NCBI GenBank assembly: GCA_013285825.1 | Contig: JABDGV010000003.1 | Coordinates: 1-64,000, forward strand | Reading direction: 5' to 3' | Length of the DNA: 64,000 nucleotides | Origin: Bacteroidota bacterium | Lineage (GTDB): Bacteria > Chlamydiota > Chlamydiia > Chlamydiales > FEN-1388 | In this document: positions 53,657 through 62,958 of the stretch, in pieces | Numbering within the stretch: the stretch's first letter is position 1 | Layout of the letters: every line of letters begins with the position of its first letter | The notes under the pieces: generated by a model | What the model was told of the DNA's origin: nothing | Seen by the model: only the letters and a program-made list of their open reading frames with translations | Databases searched by the model: none | Translations under genes and position numbers: made by a program

Positions 53657-54598
53657 TCAGCACTTTTTCCTAATCAACACCATTTTCTTATAACAGCAAC
53701 TTATAGCATAGATAGCCGCCAAAAGGACCACCACCATTGCACCTGTTGACAGAGCGAAAGAGTAGACTGTAACGAGGTGGCGAGAGAGAGCGATAGCCAG
53801 AGTAGAGCCCAAAACTGCAACCCCGCATGAGACGATGGCCATCGACTTGAATCTGGAACAGAAGAGGCGGGCAATTAAGGGAGGAAGGCACAAAAGGCCA
53901 AGCACCATCACAACCCCAACGGATCGAAAGGCGACAACCACACAAAAGGCTTGGATCAGCAAAAGGGCTGCTCCATATGCCTTATGAGAGAAGCCTGATA
54001 GGTTTGCAAAAATAGGATCGAAGCAGGAGACCTTCCAGCCTCGAGAGAAGAGGGTGAACACCAAAAAAGCAAGAAGAGCCGATAGAAATGCTGGCACAAT
54101 ATCCTCTTCAACCAAGGCATCGGCATTTCCGATCAACAGCTCAACCCCTATGTGGGCGTTTCTTGAAATGCAGGTCAGCAAGAGAATCCCCAACGCAAAC
54201 AGAAAGGTAAATGAGGCTCCAATACCGGCATCCTCTTTCATCTTATTGCTCGAAGTAAAGAGGTGGACTGTCCAAGCCGTAAGAACCGCTCCAACCAACG
54301 CTGCGATAGCAAGTTGGAAAGGGTTGAGGGGACCCTCTTCCATCTCACCTGAATGGTAGCCAAAGAGAAAGACAAGCACGATACCAATAAGCAATGTATG
54401 AGAAAGCGCATTGGCCATCATGGTATAGCGTCTCAACACCGAAAGGGTTCCAACGAGTGCTGTAGCAACGCTTAATAAATTCAAAACTAAAAACTGGATT
54501 TCATCGGTAGCAAGAGCGCTTCCTGAAAGCATATGAGAGAGGCGTGTCAAAAAAGTCCACAGCACCTGGAAGAATGTCAACCCATGGTAACTATCCAT
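53657..54598 (-). CDS. ytgD: Metal ABC transporter permease, YtgD-like
   Basis: This 313-residue ABC-3 family permease has about eight hydrophobic helices. From ATG 54598 (MDSYHGLTFFQVLWTFL) it overlaps the preceding gene by eight bases; the frame is open 25 codons further upstream, inside that gene. Family features are VGTLSVLRRYTMMANALSHT (the S-H conserved helix), GVELLIGNADAL and RSVGVVMVLGLLCLPPLIAR. It ends the ytgABCD-type operon and would pair with the permease half of the YtgCR-like protein to carry iron or manganese. Confidence 0.92.
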   Translation of the reverse strand: MDSYHGLTFFQVLWTFLTRLSHMLSGSALATDEIQFLVLNLLSVATALVGTLSVLRRYTMMANALSHTLLIGIVLVFLFGYHSGEMEEGPLNPFQLAIAALVGAVLTAWTVHLFTSSNKMKEDAGIGASFTFLFALGILLLTCISRNAHIGVELLIGNADALVEEDIVPAFLSALLAFLVFTLFSRGWKVSCFDPIFANLSGFSHKAYGAALLLIQAFCVVVAFRSVGVVMVLGLLCLPPLIARLFCSRFKSMAIVSCGVAVLGSTLAIALSRHLVTVYSFALSTGAMVVVLLAAIYAISCCYKKMVLIRKKC

Positions 54599-55874
54599 CG
54601 CTATCTCTAGGTATGAGCTGTTTATGCGGATCGACAACTGGATGGCGTAAAAGCCGATCAAGCTCTTTTTCAATCTGCGGCGTCAATATATGCTCCATCT
54701 CTTCAGCGCTCGGATGGACTCGATCTTTGGGCATATTGCAAAACTCAACCAAATAGAGCTCCCATAAACGATGAAGACGCACAAGCTTTCGAGCGGCATG
54801 CATACCCGATTCTTCCAATGTCATTTCATCCCGCTCAAGTGTAATAAACCCTTGAGATCTCAATTTTTTAGCAAGAGAGAGTACTTGACTGCTCTCAAGA
54901 GCCGTACTATAGGCAAGCTCTGTGACTAACACGCTCGTCCGTCCGCTTTTTTCCACCATTCGCCAAATCGCTTTGAGCAAATTTTCTTGAGCGCATTGAG
55001 AACGAAATCCCCATCTCTTCCACTGCCGTATAAGGACTCCTGTACCAGGTGCAAAGAGATATGAGCAGATAAAGAGCAAAGAGAGAAGAACCGAGATAGT
55101 TGGTCCTGTTGGCATGCCGGAGCCTAAATAGTGAGAGGCAAATAATCCAAGACTACACGAGAGCGCCCCAAGGATGCCCGATGCAACAAGAAGAGAAGAA
55201 AAGGAGGAGCACCAAAGTCTGGCAGTAACGCTCGGGAAAATCAAAAGAGAGGACATCAGTACAACTCCCATAACCTTTGCGCCCAAAATAAGGGTAAGTA
55301 CAACTACTGTTGCCAAAAGATAGTGGGTTGTTGAATAGGAGATTCCCATTAGGCGAGAGAATATTGGATCAAAAAGATCTGATTTTAAAGCGCGAGAATA
55401 TAAGGCAAGTATTGCAGAAATTATAATAAGCAAAAGAACAGATACGATGGCATAGCTTTCCGAGATGGTTGCAGCTTGGCCTAAAAGGAGCGCATGCAAC
55501 TTTTTTGTTAGCGTCGGCATACTATTTTGAACAGCAGAAATAAAAAGCAGTCCCAAAGCAAAATAACTAGAAAGCACGACACATAAAGCTGCATCGGTAG
55601 AAATTTGTATTGCCTTAGTCAGATAGTCAATAGACCAGTAGGCAAGAAATGCAAATATAAACCCTGCAGCAACAGTATACAAAATATCATTTCCAAAAGA
55701 GGCTGAGAGCCAAATGCCAAGAGCAAGGCCTGGATAGCAGGCATGCGAGAGCGCCTCTCCCAGCAAAGACTGCCTCTTCAGCACAACAATTGAGCCGATA
55801 GAGCCGCCTAAAGCTCCAAGTGCGACACAAGCAACCCAAGGAATAAAGAGAACCGACTGCAGCCAATTCTCCAT
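54591..55874 (-). CDS. ytgCR: Fused metal permease and DtxR-like repressor, YtgCR-like
   Basis: The first 290 residues are an ABC-3 permease (SIGSIVVLKRQSLLGEALSH, GAKVMGVVLMSSLLIFPSVT). The remaining 135 form a DtxR-type repressor: ENLLKAIWRMVEKSGRTSV, LAYSTALESSQVLSLAKKLR (helix-turn-helix), GFITLERDEMTLEESGMHAA, and VRLHRLWELYLVEFCNMPKD with VHPSAEEMEHILTP. The last block keeps the H, E and metal-site residues of the dimer domain. This fusion is, to my knowledge, specific to chlamydiae. In C. trachomatis the repressor part is cut off and represses the operon when iron is plentiful. It starts directly after the ytgB stop. It gives the strongest taxonomic signal in the window. Confidence 0.95.
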   Translation of the reverse strand: MENWLQSVLFIPWVACVALGALGGSIGSIVVLKRQSLLGEALSHACYPGLALGIWLSASFGNDILYTVAAGFIFAFLAYWSIDYLTKAIQISTDAALCVVLSSYFALGLLFISAVQNSMPTLTKKLHALLLGQAATISESYAIVSVLLLIIISAILALYSRALKSDLFDPIFSRLMGISYSTTHYLLATVVVLTLILGAKVMGVVLMSSLLIFPSVTARLWCSSFSSLLVASGILGALSCSLGLFASHYLGSGMPTGPTISVLLSLLFICSYLFAPGTGVLIRQWKRWGFRSQCAQENLLKAIWRMVEKSGRTSVLVTELAYSTALESSQVLSLAKKLRSQGFITLERDEMTLEESGMHAARKLVRLHRLWELYLVEFCNMPKDRVHPSAEEMEHILTPQIEKELDRLLRHPVVDPHKQLIPRDSDG

Positions 55875-56630
55875 TTAAGCAGTCTCCTGAGACAAGCGAA
55901 GAGCCTCTGCAAGAATTGTAAACTGCTGTCCATACGCTTTTTGAAGATTACTGGAAGTAAGAACTTTTGAAGCAGCTCCTGCGCCTATAAGCCGAGTATT
56001 CAACAAAACGACCCAATCAAAGTAGCGCTTTACGGTCTCTAGATCATGATGGACAATGATAACGCTTTTTCCAGCCCCAACCATCTCTTTTATAATGCGT
56101 AAAATGGTCTCTTCACTCGCATGGTCAACTCCAGAAAAGGGCTCATCAAGAAGATAAAGTTCTGCTTGTTGAACGAGCGCACGAGCTAAAAAGGCTCTCT
56201 GCTGCTGTCCTCCGGACAACTCCCGAATCTCTCGATTCTGAAAATCTGAAAGCCCCACTTTATTCAGCGAGTCAATAATGAGCGCGCGATCGTCCTTTGT
56301 AAGCCTTCGAAACAACCCAAGGCGTGCATACGCACCCATTTCTGCAAGTTCATATACAGTGATAGGAAAGTCCCAATCAACTGCGCCTTTTTGAGGAACA
56401 TAGGCAATTTGCGTTCGAACTTGCTCGAAATTCTTTCCCAAAATTCTAAAGCCGCCGACAGCTGGTGGAATAAGACCTAAAATAGTCTTTAAAAGAGTGC
56501 TCTTCCCCGCCCCATTCGGACCAATAATTCCAGCTAAAACTCCTCGAGGAATTGAGAAGGAGAGATCCCATAAAACAGGAGATGTGCCGTAATGGACAGT
56601 TAGGGAAAGTACTTCAATAGCTGGATCCAT
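55875..56630 (-). CDS. ytgB: Metal ABC transporter ATPase, YtgB-like
   Basis: The protein has 251 residues. Walker A is GIIGPNGAGKSTLLK, the Q-loop is AYVPQKGAVDWDFP, the signature is RELSGGQQQRAFLARAL, Walker B is LYLLDEPFSGVD, and the switch His is in VHHDLETV. All catalytic elements are present. Its ATG overlaps the end of ytgA by 17 bases and its stop abuts ytgC, so the operon is translated as a unit. It powers import by the two permeases downstream. Confidence 0.95.
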   Translation of the reverse strand: MDPAIEVLSLTVHYGTSPVLWDLSFSIPRGVLAGIIGPNGAGKSTLLKTILGLIPPAVGGFRILGKNFEQVRTQIAYVPQKGAVDWDFPITVYELAEMGAYARLGLFRRLTKDDRALIIDSLNKVGLSDFQNREIRELSGGQQQRAFLARALVQQAELYLLDEPFSGVDHASEETILRIIKEMVGAGKSVIIVHHDLETVKRYFDWVVLLNTRLIGAGAASKVLTSSNLQKAYGQQFTILAEALRLSQETA

Positions 56631-57597
56631 TTCCGCTTTCTCGTAAAAATTTTGTAATCGTCTCTGCGTTGAAAAGCATCATACCCTCATACGTACAGCC
56701 AACAGAATCAGAGCTCCCCATCGCATCGCCATACAAGGCAGTGGTTGCAATTTCAACTGTATGACCTTTTCGCTTTAACACTTCAACAACTCGTTGAATG
56801 GACTCTTGCGAGATATTAGACTCAGAAAAGATCCAGTGGATATTGTATTTCAAGATGTGGTTAACCGTCTTTTCAATATCCTGAGTTGAAATCTGCGCTT
56901 CTGGGGCAAGTCCTTCGGGAGCAAAGCATCTTGGCTGCCAGGTATTCATCTGCCTTTCATCATCAATTGCAAGATAGGCACGTGTAAAGTAATTGAAGGC
57001 ATCGTGCGTTGTCACCAAATATCGATACGCATCTGGAATCGATTGGCAAAGAGTTTTGATTTGATCATGAACTTTTTCTAAATGCTCTTCTTCAGCTTTG
57101 GCTCTTTCTTGAAACTCCTTTGCATATTCCGGTCGAAGACGAGAAAAGAGATCTGCAATATCTTTTACTCCCAGTTTCCAAAGGGATACATCCATCCAAA
57201 TATGGGGATCGGGAAGATTTGCATAGGTAATCAAAAGTTCTGGTCGTTGCAGCTTTATAGAATCACCTATAGAAAGCTTCTCTTTTTTTGCCATCAGACG
57301 AGTAATTGCTGGACTATGTTCAAGGCCAAGTCCTGAATAAAAAATCACTTCGGCACGTCGAAATTTCTCATCATCGCCTTTGACAAGCTGGTATGAGTGG
57401 GGATCGCTTTCTCCCTGGATCAGCACAACAATATCTGCTCTATCATCTGCTACGCTTGAAACAAGACTTGCCACCTGTGCCGTTGTGCAAAGCACTTGGA
57501 CCTTATCGGAAGATGGGGATTCAACAGCAGTAGGTTTTCTTGTACCGCAAGAAGTAAGCAAAAGAAGAATTAGGAACTGTAATCGAATTATAAACAA
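56614..57597 (-). CDS. ytgA: Metal-binding lipoprotein, YtgA-like
   Basis: This 327-residue substrate-binding lipoprotein has the lipobox LLLLTSC (lipid-bearing Cys about residue 17). Candidate metal ligands are the His in ESDPHSYQ, the His in LPDPHIWMD, the His in TTHDAFNYF and the acidic residue in the late YGDAMGSSD stretch. It resembles the TroA/YtgA family that binds iron or manganese. No ATG is available: the frame begins after a stop and the only usual start is a TTG at 57597. First gene of the operon ytgA-B-CR-D. Confidence 0.9.
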   Translation of the reverse strand: MFIIRLQFLILLLLTSCGTRKPTAVESPSSDKVQVLCTTAQVASLVSSVADDRADIVVLIQGESDPHSYQLVKGDDEKFRRAEVIFYSGLGLEHSPAITRLMAKKEKLSIGDSIKLQRPELLITYANLPDPHIWMDVSLWKLGVKDIADLFSRLRPEYAKEFQERAKAEEEHLEKVHDQIKTLCQSIPDAYRYLVTTHDAFNYFTRAYLAIDDERQMNTWQPRCFAPEGLAPEAQISTQDIEKTVNHILKYNIHWIFSESNISQESIQRVVEVLKRKGHTVEIATTALYGDAMGSSDSVGCTYEGMMLFNAETITKFLRESGNGSSY

Positions 57598-57623
57598 TTG
57601 AATGCTCGTAAAAATTATTCATC

Positions 57624-57653
57624 ATTCTACAACAAGAGAAGAAACTCTCGCAA
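57624..57653 (-). promoter_or_regulatory. Candidate promoter of the ytg operon
   Basis: On the minus strand TTGCGA (57653-57648) and TAGAAT (57629-57624) are 18 bases apart, placing the start site about 20 bases before the TTG start of ytgA. The YtgR operator would be expected nearby; I cannot point to a sure palindrome. Confidence 0.4.
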
Positions 57654-57767
57654 TGTTTACCATTCATTTAGAGAGCGCAAAGAATAGATTAAGATAAAAT
57701 GGTTGACTAATCTAAACTGTTTTTGTTATTGATTTGGTGAATTTTGAAAAACAAAACGGTGAAAAAC

Positions 57768-58262
57768 ATGTTAGCAACACAAGAACATAAAATGAGCCTG
57801 TCTAGCAAAGAGCTGGATGAGGCGATCTCACATGCAATGAAGAAAATTGGCGCAAAGCAAGAAAATGCTATTTGCCGCTATTTACCTGCGAAAAACGGCG
57901 GTTATATCCACCATTTTACATTTAGAAAGTTAAAGAAGAATGAACCTCTCCAACTTTCTGAACTTCTCAAGCGTTATATACTTAATTCAGATTCCCCAAT
58001 TACTGTTAATCCAAAGCGACGTGCAGCTCGCGGATCAAGAAAACGCAAAGATGCCTACCTCGTTGCTAAATCAGAATTTGATCAAATTCTTCAACTAGCT
58101 CGAACTACCGGCAATTCAGAATTAATCAGAAAACTTATGCGTCCTCGCGATTTGAAGACTGCTCAAAAAGAATTAATTGCAGCTGTTAAGCGCAGCATCG
58201 TTGATCACGAACTTTGGAACAGCTTCGTTGAAGCTGCAGCCCAAGCACAAGCAAAAGCTTAA
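57768..58262 (+). CDS. Small basic protein of unknown function
   Basis: I do not recognise this protein of about 164 residues (ATG 57768, with GGTG eight bases upstream; a TTG at 57744 is in frame). It has no signal peptide or membrane segment. The centre is strongly basic (NPKRRAARGSRKRKDAYL), and helices flank it on both sides, ending in an alanine/glutamine tail (EAAAQAQAKA). The basic patch would suit nucleic-acid binding. It lies divergently from ytgA, next to a CysJ-like gene and gltX, where Chlamydia has the regulator euo, but the sequence does not look like EUO. Confidence 0.7.
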   Translation: MLATQEHKMSLSSKELDEAISHAMKKIGAKQENAICRYLPAKNGGYIHHFTFRKLKKNEPLQLSELLKRYILNSDSPITVNPKRRAARGSRKRKDAYLVAKSEFDQILQLARTTGNSELIRKLMRPRDLKTAQKELIAAVKRSIVDHELWNSFVEAAAQAQAKA

Positions 58263-58335
58263 ACGCTTTTCTAAAAGGCGGCAGCTATTCAAGCTGCTGC
58301 CTTCCCTTATCAAGCACACTCTATTTAATATATTT

Positions 58336-58483
58336 ACCACAGAGAACACAGAGCACACAGAGCGAGAAATTAGCTCTCAACTTTCTGTTAATTTTTATTC
58401 ATATCCTTAAGGATAGTTGTCACTATTGTATTACTAACGATCGTTCTCTATCTCTCTCTGTGCGCTCTCAAGATCTCTGTGGT
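58336..58483. repeat. Imperfect inverted repeat of CACAGAG units
   Basis: The left arm (from 58336) has ACCACAGAG followed by CACAGAGCACACAGAG. The right arm (58455-58483) is the approximate reverse complement, ending CTCTGTGGT, and a further CTCTGTGG follows. The centre is AT-rich. It lies between convergent genes. Such ACCACAGAG...CACAGAG palindromes occur, as far as I know, in many unrelated environmental genomes. Confidence 0.75.
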
Positions 58484-58514
58484 TGAATATTTCTCTGTGG
58501 CAAAAAAAATCTGG

Positions 58515-59666
58515 CTAATAGACATCTCTCAAGTAACGGCCCTCTTTACGAAGCTGCTTTAACGCTTCTTTAGCCAACGCCATATCCCCATGAAAGCGCT
58601 CTTGAAAAATTGCTAGAAGCATCGCTTCTACATCTCGTGCCATCCTTTGTGCATCTCCGCAAATATAAACCCTGGCGCCTTGATCGAGCCACGATAGAAG
58701 CTCTTCTCTATTTTCCCACATTTTATGCTGGACATAGACCTTATGGTCCCGATCTCTTGAAAAAGCGACATCCATACGAAAGAAGGGAAGCTGCATGAGC
58801 TTGTTCCAGAAATCCTCATAGAGGAAATCAGTTGCAGAATGGCGCTCGCCGAAAAAGAGCCATACCTTCCCCAAATGTGATCCAAGACGTGTTCCAAGAT
58901 TCGATCCTCTTGCAAGACGCTCTTGGAGATAGGCTCTAAAAGGGGCAATTCCTGTTCCAGGCCCAATGAGGATCACAGGCATGAGATCATCTTCGGGAAA
59001 ATGAAAATGTTTGGTCGGCTGCAAGTAAACACCCACTTCAGGATCAAAGAGAGGAGCGATTTGAGTGAGATAGTTCGAGCAGATGCCGGGCCGCGTTTTG
59101 CCTGCAGCTTCAACACTAAGGCGAGAGACTGTCAGGTCAAGGCGTTCTCGATCAACCAACAGGGAGGAAGCGATTGAATAGAGCCTTGGAAGCATAGGAG
59201 TCAGAGTCTCTAAGAGTGCATCAAAGGGAATAGGTGGATTTTGAGCAAATTGCAACCAATCAGAGAGATCATGAACCCGTATCCAATCTTCATCTTTATC
59301 CAAAAGCGCTAAAAATTCAGGTTGTAAAGAAGCAGGTATGTACTCGGCAATCTTTAATAATACTTTTTTATGCAGATGGGTAATCGTATAGCGAGCAGAC
59401 AAGAGTTGAAATGCAGAATATTGCTCCTTTGTCCGAGGATCATTAAAGAGTTTATCTGCAGGCACTTGAAGCTGCTCTAGAATTTGCGCGACGATCAAAG
59501 GGTCATTCTTCGGCAGAATCCCAATGCTATCTCCTACTCGAAAATCAAGTTCAGAGCCGGAAATATTGATACGGACATGCCAAGTCTGTTTACTAGAATC
59601 GGGCTTAGTAAGTGGATACCTTTCTTCAATATGTCCAAAGAAGGGATTCAACCGATGAAATGTCAT
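58515..59666 (-). CDS. CysJ-like FAD/NADPH oxidoreductase without flavodoxin domain
   Basis: The protein has 383 residues and resembles the FAD- and NADPH-binding half of sulfite reductase flavoprotein and cytochrome P450 reductase. FAD site: [20 protein letters not shown] and [14 protein letters not shown] site: [20 protein letters not shown], then [15 protein letters not shown], and the C-terminal end RYLRDVY, with a Tyr as the last residue stacking on the flavin. The FMN-binding flavodoxin domain is missing, as in chlamydial CysJ-like proteins; a sulfite reductase partner is not seen here. Its start overlaps the end of gltX by four bases, so it is co-transcribed with it. Confidence 0.88.
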   Translation of the reverse strand: MTFHRLNPFFGHIEERYPLTKPDSSKQTWHVRINISGSELDFRVGDSIGILPKNDPLIVAQILEQLQVPADKLFNDPRTKEQYSAFQLLSARYTITHLHKKVLLKIAEYIPASLQPEFLALLDKDEDWIRVHDLSDWLQFAQNPPIPFDALLETLTPMLPRLYSIASSLLVDRERLDLTVSRLSVEAAGKTRPGICSNYLTQIAPLFDPEVGVYLQPTKHFHFPEDDLMPVILIGPGTGIAPFRAYLQERLARGSNLGTRLGSHLGKVWLFFGERHSATDFLYEDFWNKLMQLPFFRMDVAFSRDRDHKVYVQHKMWENREELLSWLDQGARVYICGDAQRMARDVEAMLLAIFQERFHGDMALAKEALKQLRKEGRYLRDVY

Positions 59667-61174
59667 ACCAACTCTTTCATAAAGGCTGGACCTTGACTAC
59701 GCTCAATAGCCTTTTTCAAACCATCGCTTTTCTTCGTAGAAAGGCCGCCTAAAAATTCAATCGACTGTAAAAAGCGTGCTCGCACACGGTCTTTACCCAA
59801 AATTCCAGCAGAGTCAAAGAGGGGCAATCCATGGCGCTTGCCCATGAGCGATGCAAAAAGAAGCGGCATTACATGCTTTTTATGATTAAGCCCTAGCTGT
59901 TCTGCAACTATTTTCGATCCTTGAGAGACACCCGTCGAGCCCCAATCTTCCAGCTCATCGAGCTTCCAGATGATTGCCTGTACAATCGCAGCAGCTGCCT
60001 GTGGAGAATAGCCCTCAATTTTGAAAAGCTCTTGAGTATAGGGCAGATGGTTGACGAAGAAGAAATCGGCAAGCTCCATAAACTCGCCAAAATTCTTAAT
60101 TCGAGAGTGGGCAAGCGGAATAATCTTCTTTAAAAATTCATCATTAAAGCTCCAGCCCTTCAACCGCTCTAAAAGCTTATCTTCGGGAATAGAGTTAATA
60201 ACATAGTGCTGGTTCAACCAATCAAGCTTTTGAATATCAAATACGGCTCCTGAAACGCCGATCCTCTTGGGATCAAAATCGCGAATAACTTCATCGAGAG
60301 TATAGATTTCACGCCCGTCCGGCATGCTATAGCCCATCAAAGTTAAGAAATTCAAAAAGGCCTCAGGCAAATACCCACAATCGCGATAAAAGAAGATCGA
60401 GGTTGGATTCTTTCGTTTAGAGAGTTTTTTGCCATCTTTGCCAAGCAAAAGGGGCATATGCATAAAAATAGGGTGCGTCCAGCCAAAGGATTGATAGAGG
60501 AGCACGTGCTTGGGCGTTGAGCTTATCCACTCATCTCCTCGGATAACGTGCGTGATGCCCATAAGATGGTCATCTACAACGTTTGCTAAGTGATAGGTTG
60601 GATAGCCGTCTGATTTCAAAAGAACCTGGTCATCAATATCGCCCCAGGGAAAACTGATACGTCCTTTGATAGCATCTTCAAAAACGCACTCTCCGGTTAA
60701 TGGAACCTTTAAACGAATTACGTACGACTGTCCTGCATTTTCTCGAGCCTGAACCTCTTCAGGGGTCAAGTTGCGATACCGTCTATCATAGCCCTGCTTA
60801 GAACCTGTTTTAGAAGCAACCTCTCTCATCTCGGCAAGCTCTTCGGCTGTTGCAAAGCACTTATAGGCCGTTCCATTGTCCAGAAGTTTTTGGACATATT
60901 CTTGGTAAATAGCGGTTCTTTCCGACTGTCGATATGGGCCAAAGGGGCCGCCAACATCTGGACCCTCATCCCAGTTAAGTCCAGCCCATTTAAGGGCTTT
61001 GTAAATATTTTCTTCGTATTCAGGACGGCTTCTCGATTTATCCGTGTCCTCAATTCGCAAAATAAATTTGCCTTTAAAATGTTTGGCAAAAACAGCATTA
61101 AATAAAGCAATGTAGGCTGTTCCCACATGCGGATCACCCGTAGGTGAAGGAGCAATTCGTACTCGTACTGACAT
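59663..61174 (-). CDS. gltX: Glutamyl-tRNA synthetase
   Basis: GltX charges tRNA-Glu (and, in bacteria lacking GlnRS, also tRNA-Gln). The 503 residues start [19 protein letters not shown], the class I HIGH-type motif (here HVGT), and include [18 protein letters not shown] and the KMSKS-type motif [12 protein letters not shown]. The C-terminal anticodon-binding part is complete. It overlaps the following CysJ-like gene by ATGA. Discrimination between Glu and Gln tRNA cannot be read from the sequence by eye. Confidence 0.97.
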   Translation of the reverse strand: MSVRVRIAPSPTGDPHVGTAYIALFNAVFAKHFKGKFILRIEDTDKSRSRPEYEENIYKALKWAGLNWDEGPDVGGPFGPYRQSERTAIYQEYVQKLLDNGTAYKCFATAEELAEMREVASKTGSKQGYDRRYRNLTPEEVQARENAGQSYVIRLKVPLTGECVFEDAIKGRISFPWGDIDDQVLLKSDGYPTYHLANVVDDHLMGITHVIRGDEWISSTPKHVLLYQSFGWTHPIFMHMPLLLGKDGKKLSKRKNPTSIFFYRDCGYLPEAFLNFLTLMGYSMPDGREIYTLDEVIRDFDPKRIGVSGAVFDIQKLDWLNQHYVINSIPEDKLLERLKGWSFNDEFLKKIIPLAHSRIKNFGEFMELADFFFVNHLPYTQELFKIEGYSPQAAAAIVQAIIWKLDELEDWGSTGVSQGSKIVAEQLGLNHKKHVMPLLFASLMGKRHGLPLFDSAGILGKDRVRARFLQSIEFLGGLSTKKSDGLKKAIERSQGPAFMKELV

Positions 61175-61279
61175 ATCTTCTCATCGTTAGTAGAAATATT
61201 TTCCCAGTCTTGACTCTTAGATTGCAAGAGTTTGATAGGTTATCGATCGTGGACGTATCAAATTACTTAATTTAATCCA

Positions 61280-62884
61280 TCATTTGTGATCCCGAAGTTC
61301 GGCCAATTTCCTTAAAACAACCTCAAGCTTTGGACGATTTTTTGGGTCAGGCTGTATCATGGCTACAAGAACATGCAAATACTCTTTTAAAGAGGTATCA
61401 TTCTCATCCCGAATTCTCTGAATGACCTTCTCAAAAAAACTTACCTGTAGATGTTGTATCTTCGAAATAAGCTCTCTATTACGGCCTTGCATTAATGCAT
61501 TTTGATGCTCAGTTATTAAGGCTTGAAGCTGCTTTCCCTCGCTATCAAATAAACCAGACATAAATAAAAGCGATAGCCCAAGCGCATAGCATTCGCATGC
61601 TGTAATGTCTTGCCTTCCTTCTGTCCAAACCTCAGGAGCTGTATAGAGAGGCGTCCCATACCAAAATTGATTATATGGATTTTTTCTAAGATGATCAAAA
61701 GTCTCGATACAATCGTAATCACAGATATACGCTCTATATTTTCCGCCCACTTGGCGAAACAAGATGTTGTCAGGCTTTATGTCGCAATGGGCATAGCCGT
61801 GGGTATGCATGAAATAAATGCCGGTGCATGCATCGAGCGCCACCTGAATCTGATCTTTCAGTCCAAGCTGCCCTTTTATTTTCCATAAATTACCCTCATA
61901 CCTCTCTAAAATGATGCAGGTACATACCGTTCCATCTTTCTTTTTGTATGTATACCAAACATGTGCCTTGACATGGGAAGGTGCGCCAGAAAAGAGTATG
62001 AGGCTATTTACTTCCTTACTCGCTTTGCTTCCCTCATGAATAATCGATTCTACAGAAATTTCAGGCTCTTTATCCGTCTCTTTTGGAATATAAATTGCAG
62101 CCTTTACAATCTTTGACCTCCCCTTGCCAATCAAGGGAAATACCTTTCTCTTTTGTAAAATAGTAAATGAGCTGGTCTTAATATCACGCTGAACATCGTA
62201 GGGTACAAGAGCGTCACGGCGCTCGAGCCGAGAAGGATCAACCTCCGGTCGAGAAAGCAACCAATTAAAACTAAAGGTACTCTTAAAAAGGTCAGTAAAT
62301 GTAGCACTCCTTTGACTCTTCTGTTTTACCCAGTCAATTTTTCCTTCAAATAGGGCCGCATATTTTAAAAGCGAGGGCCTTGACATCCCTCGTAATTGAG
62401 CTGGAATTTTTTCTAATTGGAAATAGCGGCAAGCAACCGCATACAATTGCTTACAAAAAGGTTTATTTTCTAAATGATATTTCTGAATAAGTGCGCGTAA
62501 GTCAAATAACTGATTTCGAAACTCATCAAATATAGAATCTATTTCTTCATTTGCTTGAGAACTATAAGATCCCTGGCAATAGTGTTCGAGCTTTATTTCT
62601 AGGGAAGAGACGAATTTACCAACATCTTCCTCTTCCTTTCTTTTAGATATCTCTAAGAGATTGTTAGCAAGAAGATCCCAATTTTGTTTCTTGTCTATAA
62701 GCGAGTTATTATGCTTTGGATTGTGATAGTAGTAAGAACTCCCTTGCTCTTTTTCCTGAATTACTCCTTGATTCGAAGTCGTGGTAACTTCCTCATCCAT
62801 CTTATCTTCGAAATCTTCTAGAGTCTCTACCTCTTGGAAAGTAACTGTATCAGCCCCTTCCACCTTTAAAAGATTTTCGGACAT
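61280..62884 (-). CDS. Divergent serine/threonine protein-kinase-like protein
   Basis: The protein has 534 residues. Residues 1-230 are charged, helical and unassigned, and no membrane segment is present. From about 245 it reads like a eukaryotic-type kinase: a glycine-poor loop (LIGKGRSKIVKAAIYIP), the catalytic loop GYAHCDIKPDNILF (Asp about 368, with HCD in place of HRD), the Mg loop CDYDCIE (DYD in place of DFG) and YGTPLYTAPEVWT, with the APE motif. I see no clear VAIK lysine, so activity is uncertain, though the catalytic Asp, Asn and Mg-binding Asp remain. Chlamydiae encode Pkn-type kinases; this one lacks the usual architecture. A secreted effector or pseudokinase is possible. Confidence 0.8.
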   Translation of the reverse strand: MSENLLKVEGADTVTFQEVETLEDFEDKMDEEVTTTSNQGVIQEKEQGSSYYYHNPKHNNSLIDKKQNWDLLANNLLEISKRKEEEDVGKFVSSLEIKLEHYCQGSYSSQANEEIDSIFDEFRNQLFDLRALIQKYHLENKPFCKQLYAVACRYFQLEKIPAQLRGMSRPSLLKYAALFEGKIDWVKQKSQRSATFTDLFKSTFSFNWLLSRPEVDPSRLERRDALVPYDVQRDIKTSSFTILQKRKVFPLIGKGRSKIVKAAIYIPKETDKEPEISVESIIHEGSKASKEVNSLILFSGAPSHVKAHVWYTYKKKDGTVCTCIILERYEGNLWKIKGQLGLKDQIQVALDACTGIYFMHTHGYAHCDIKPDNILFRQVGGKYRAYICDYDCIETFDHLRKNPYNQFWYGTPLYTAPEVWTEGRQDITACECYALGLSLLFMSGLFDSEGKQLQALITEHQNALMQGRNRELISKIQHLQVSFFEKVIQRIRDENDTSLKEYLHVLVAMIQPDPKNRPKLEVVLRKLAELRDHK

Positions 62885-62958
62885 AAATTATCTCTTTTGG
62901 TTACCAATTCCATCAATACTCCGAGTAATAATCAAAATCAAGAATGTATTAAAAAGAA

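Noticed and set aside
57768..58262. The basic 164-residue protein as the chlamydial regulator EUO
   Set aside because: Neighbouring gltX made EUO attractive, but the sequence lacks its helix-turn-helix pattern and shares no visible segment with it.
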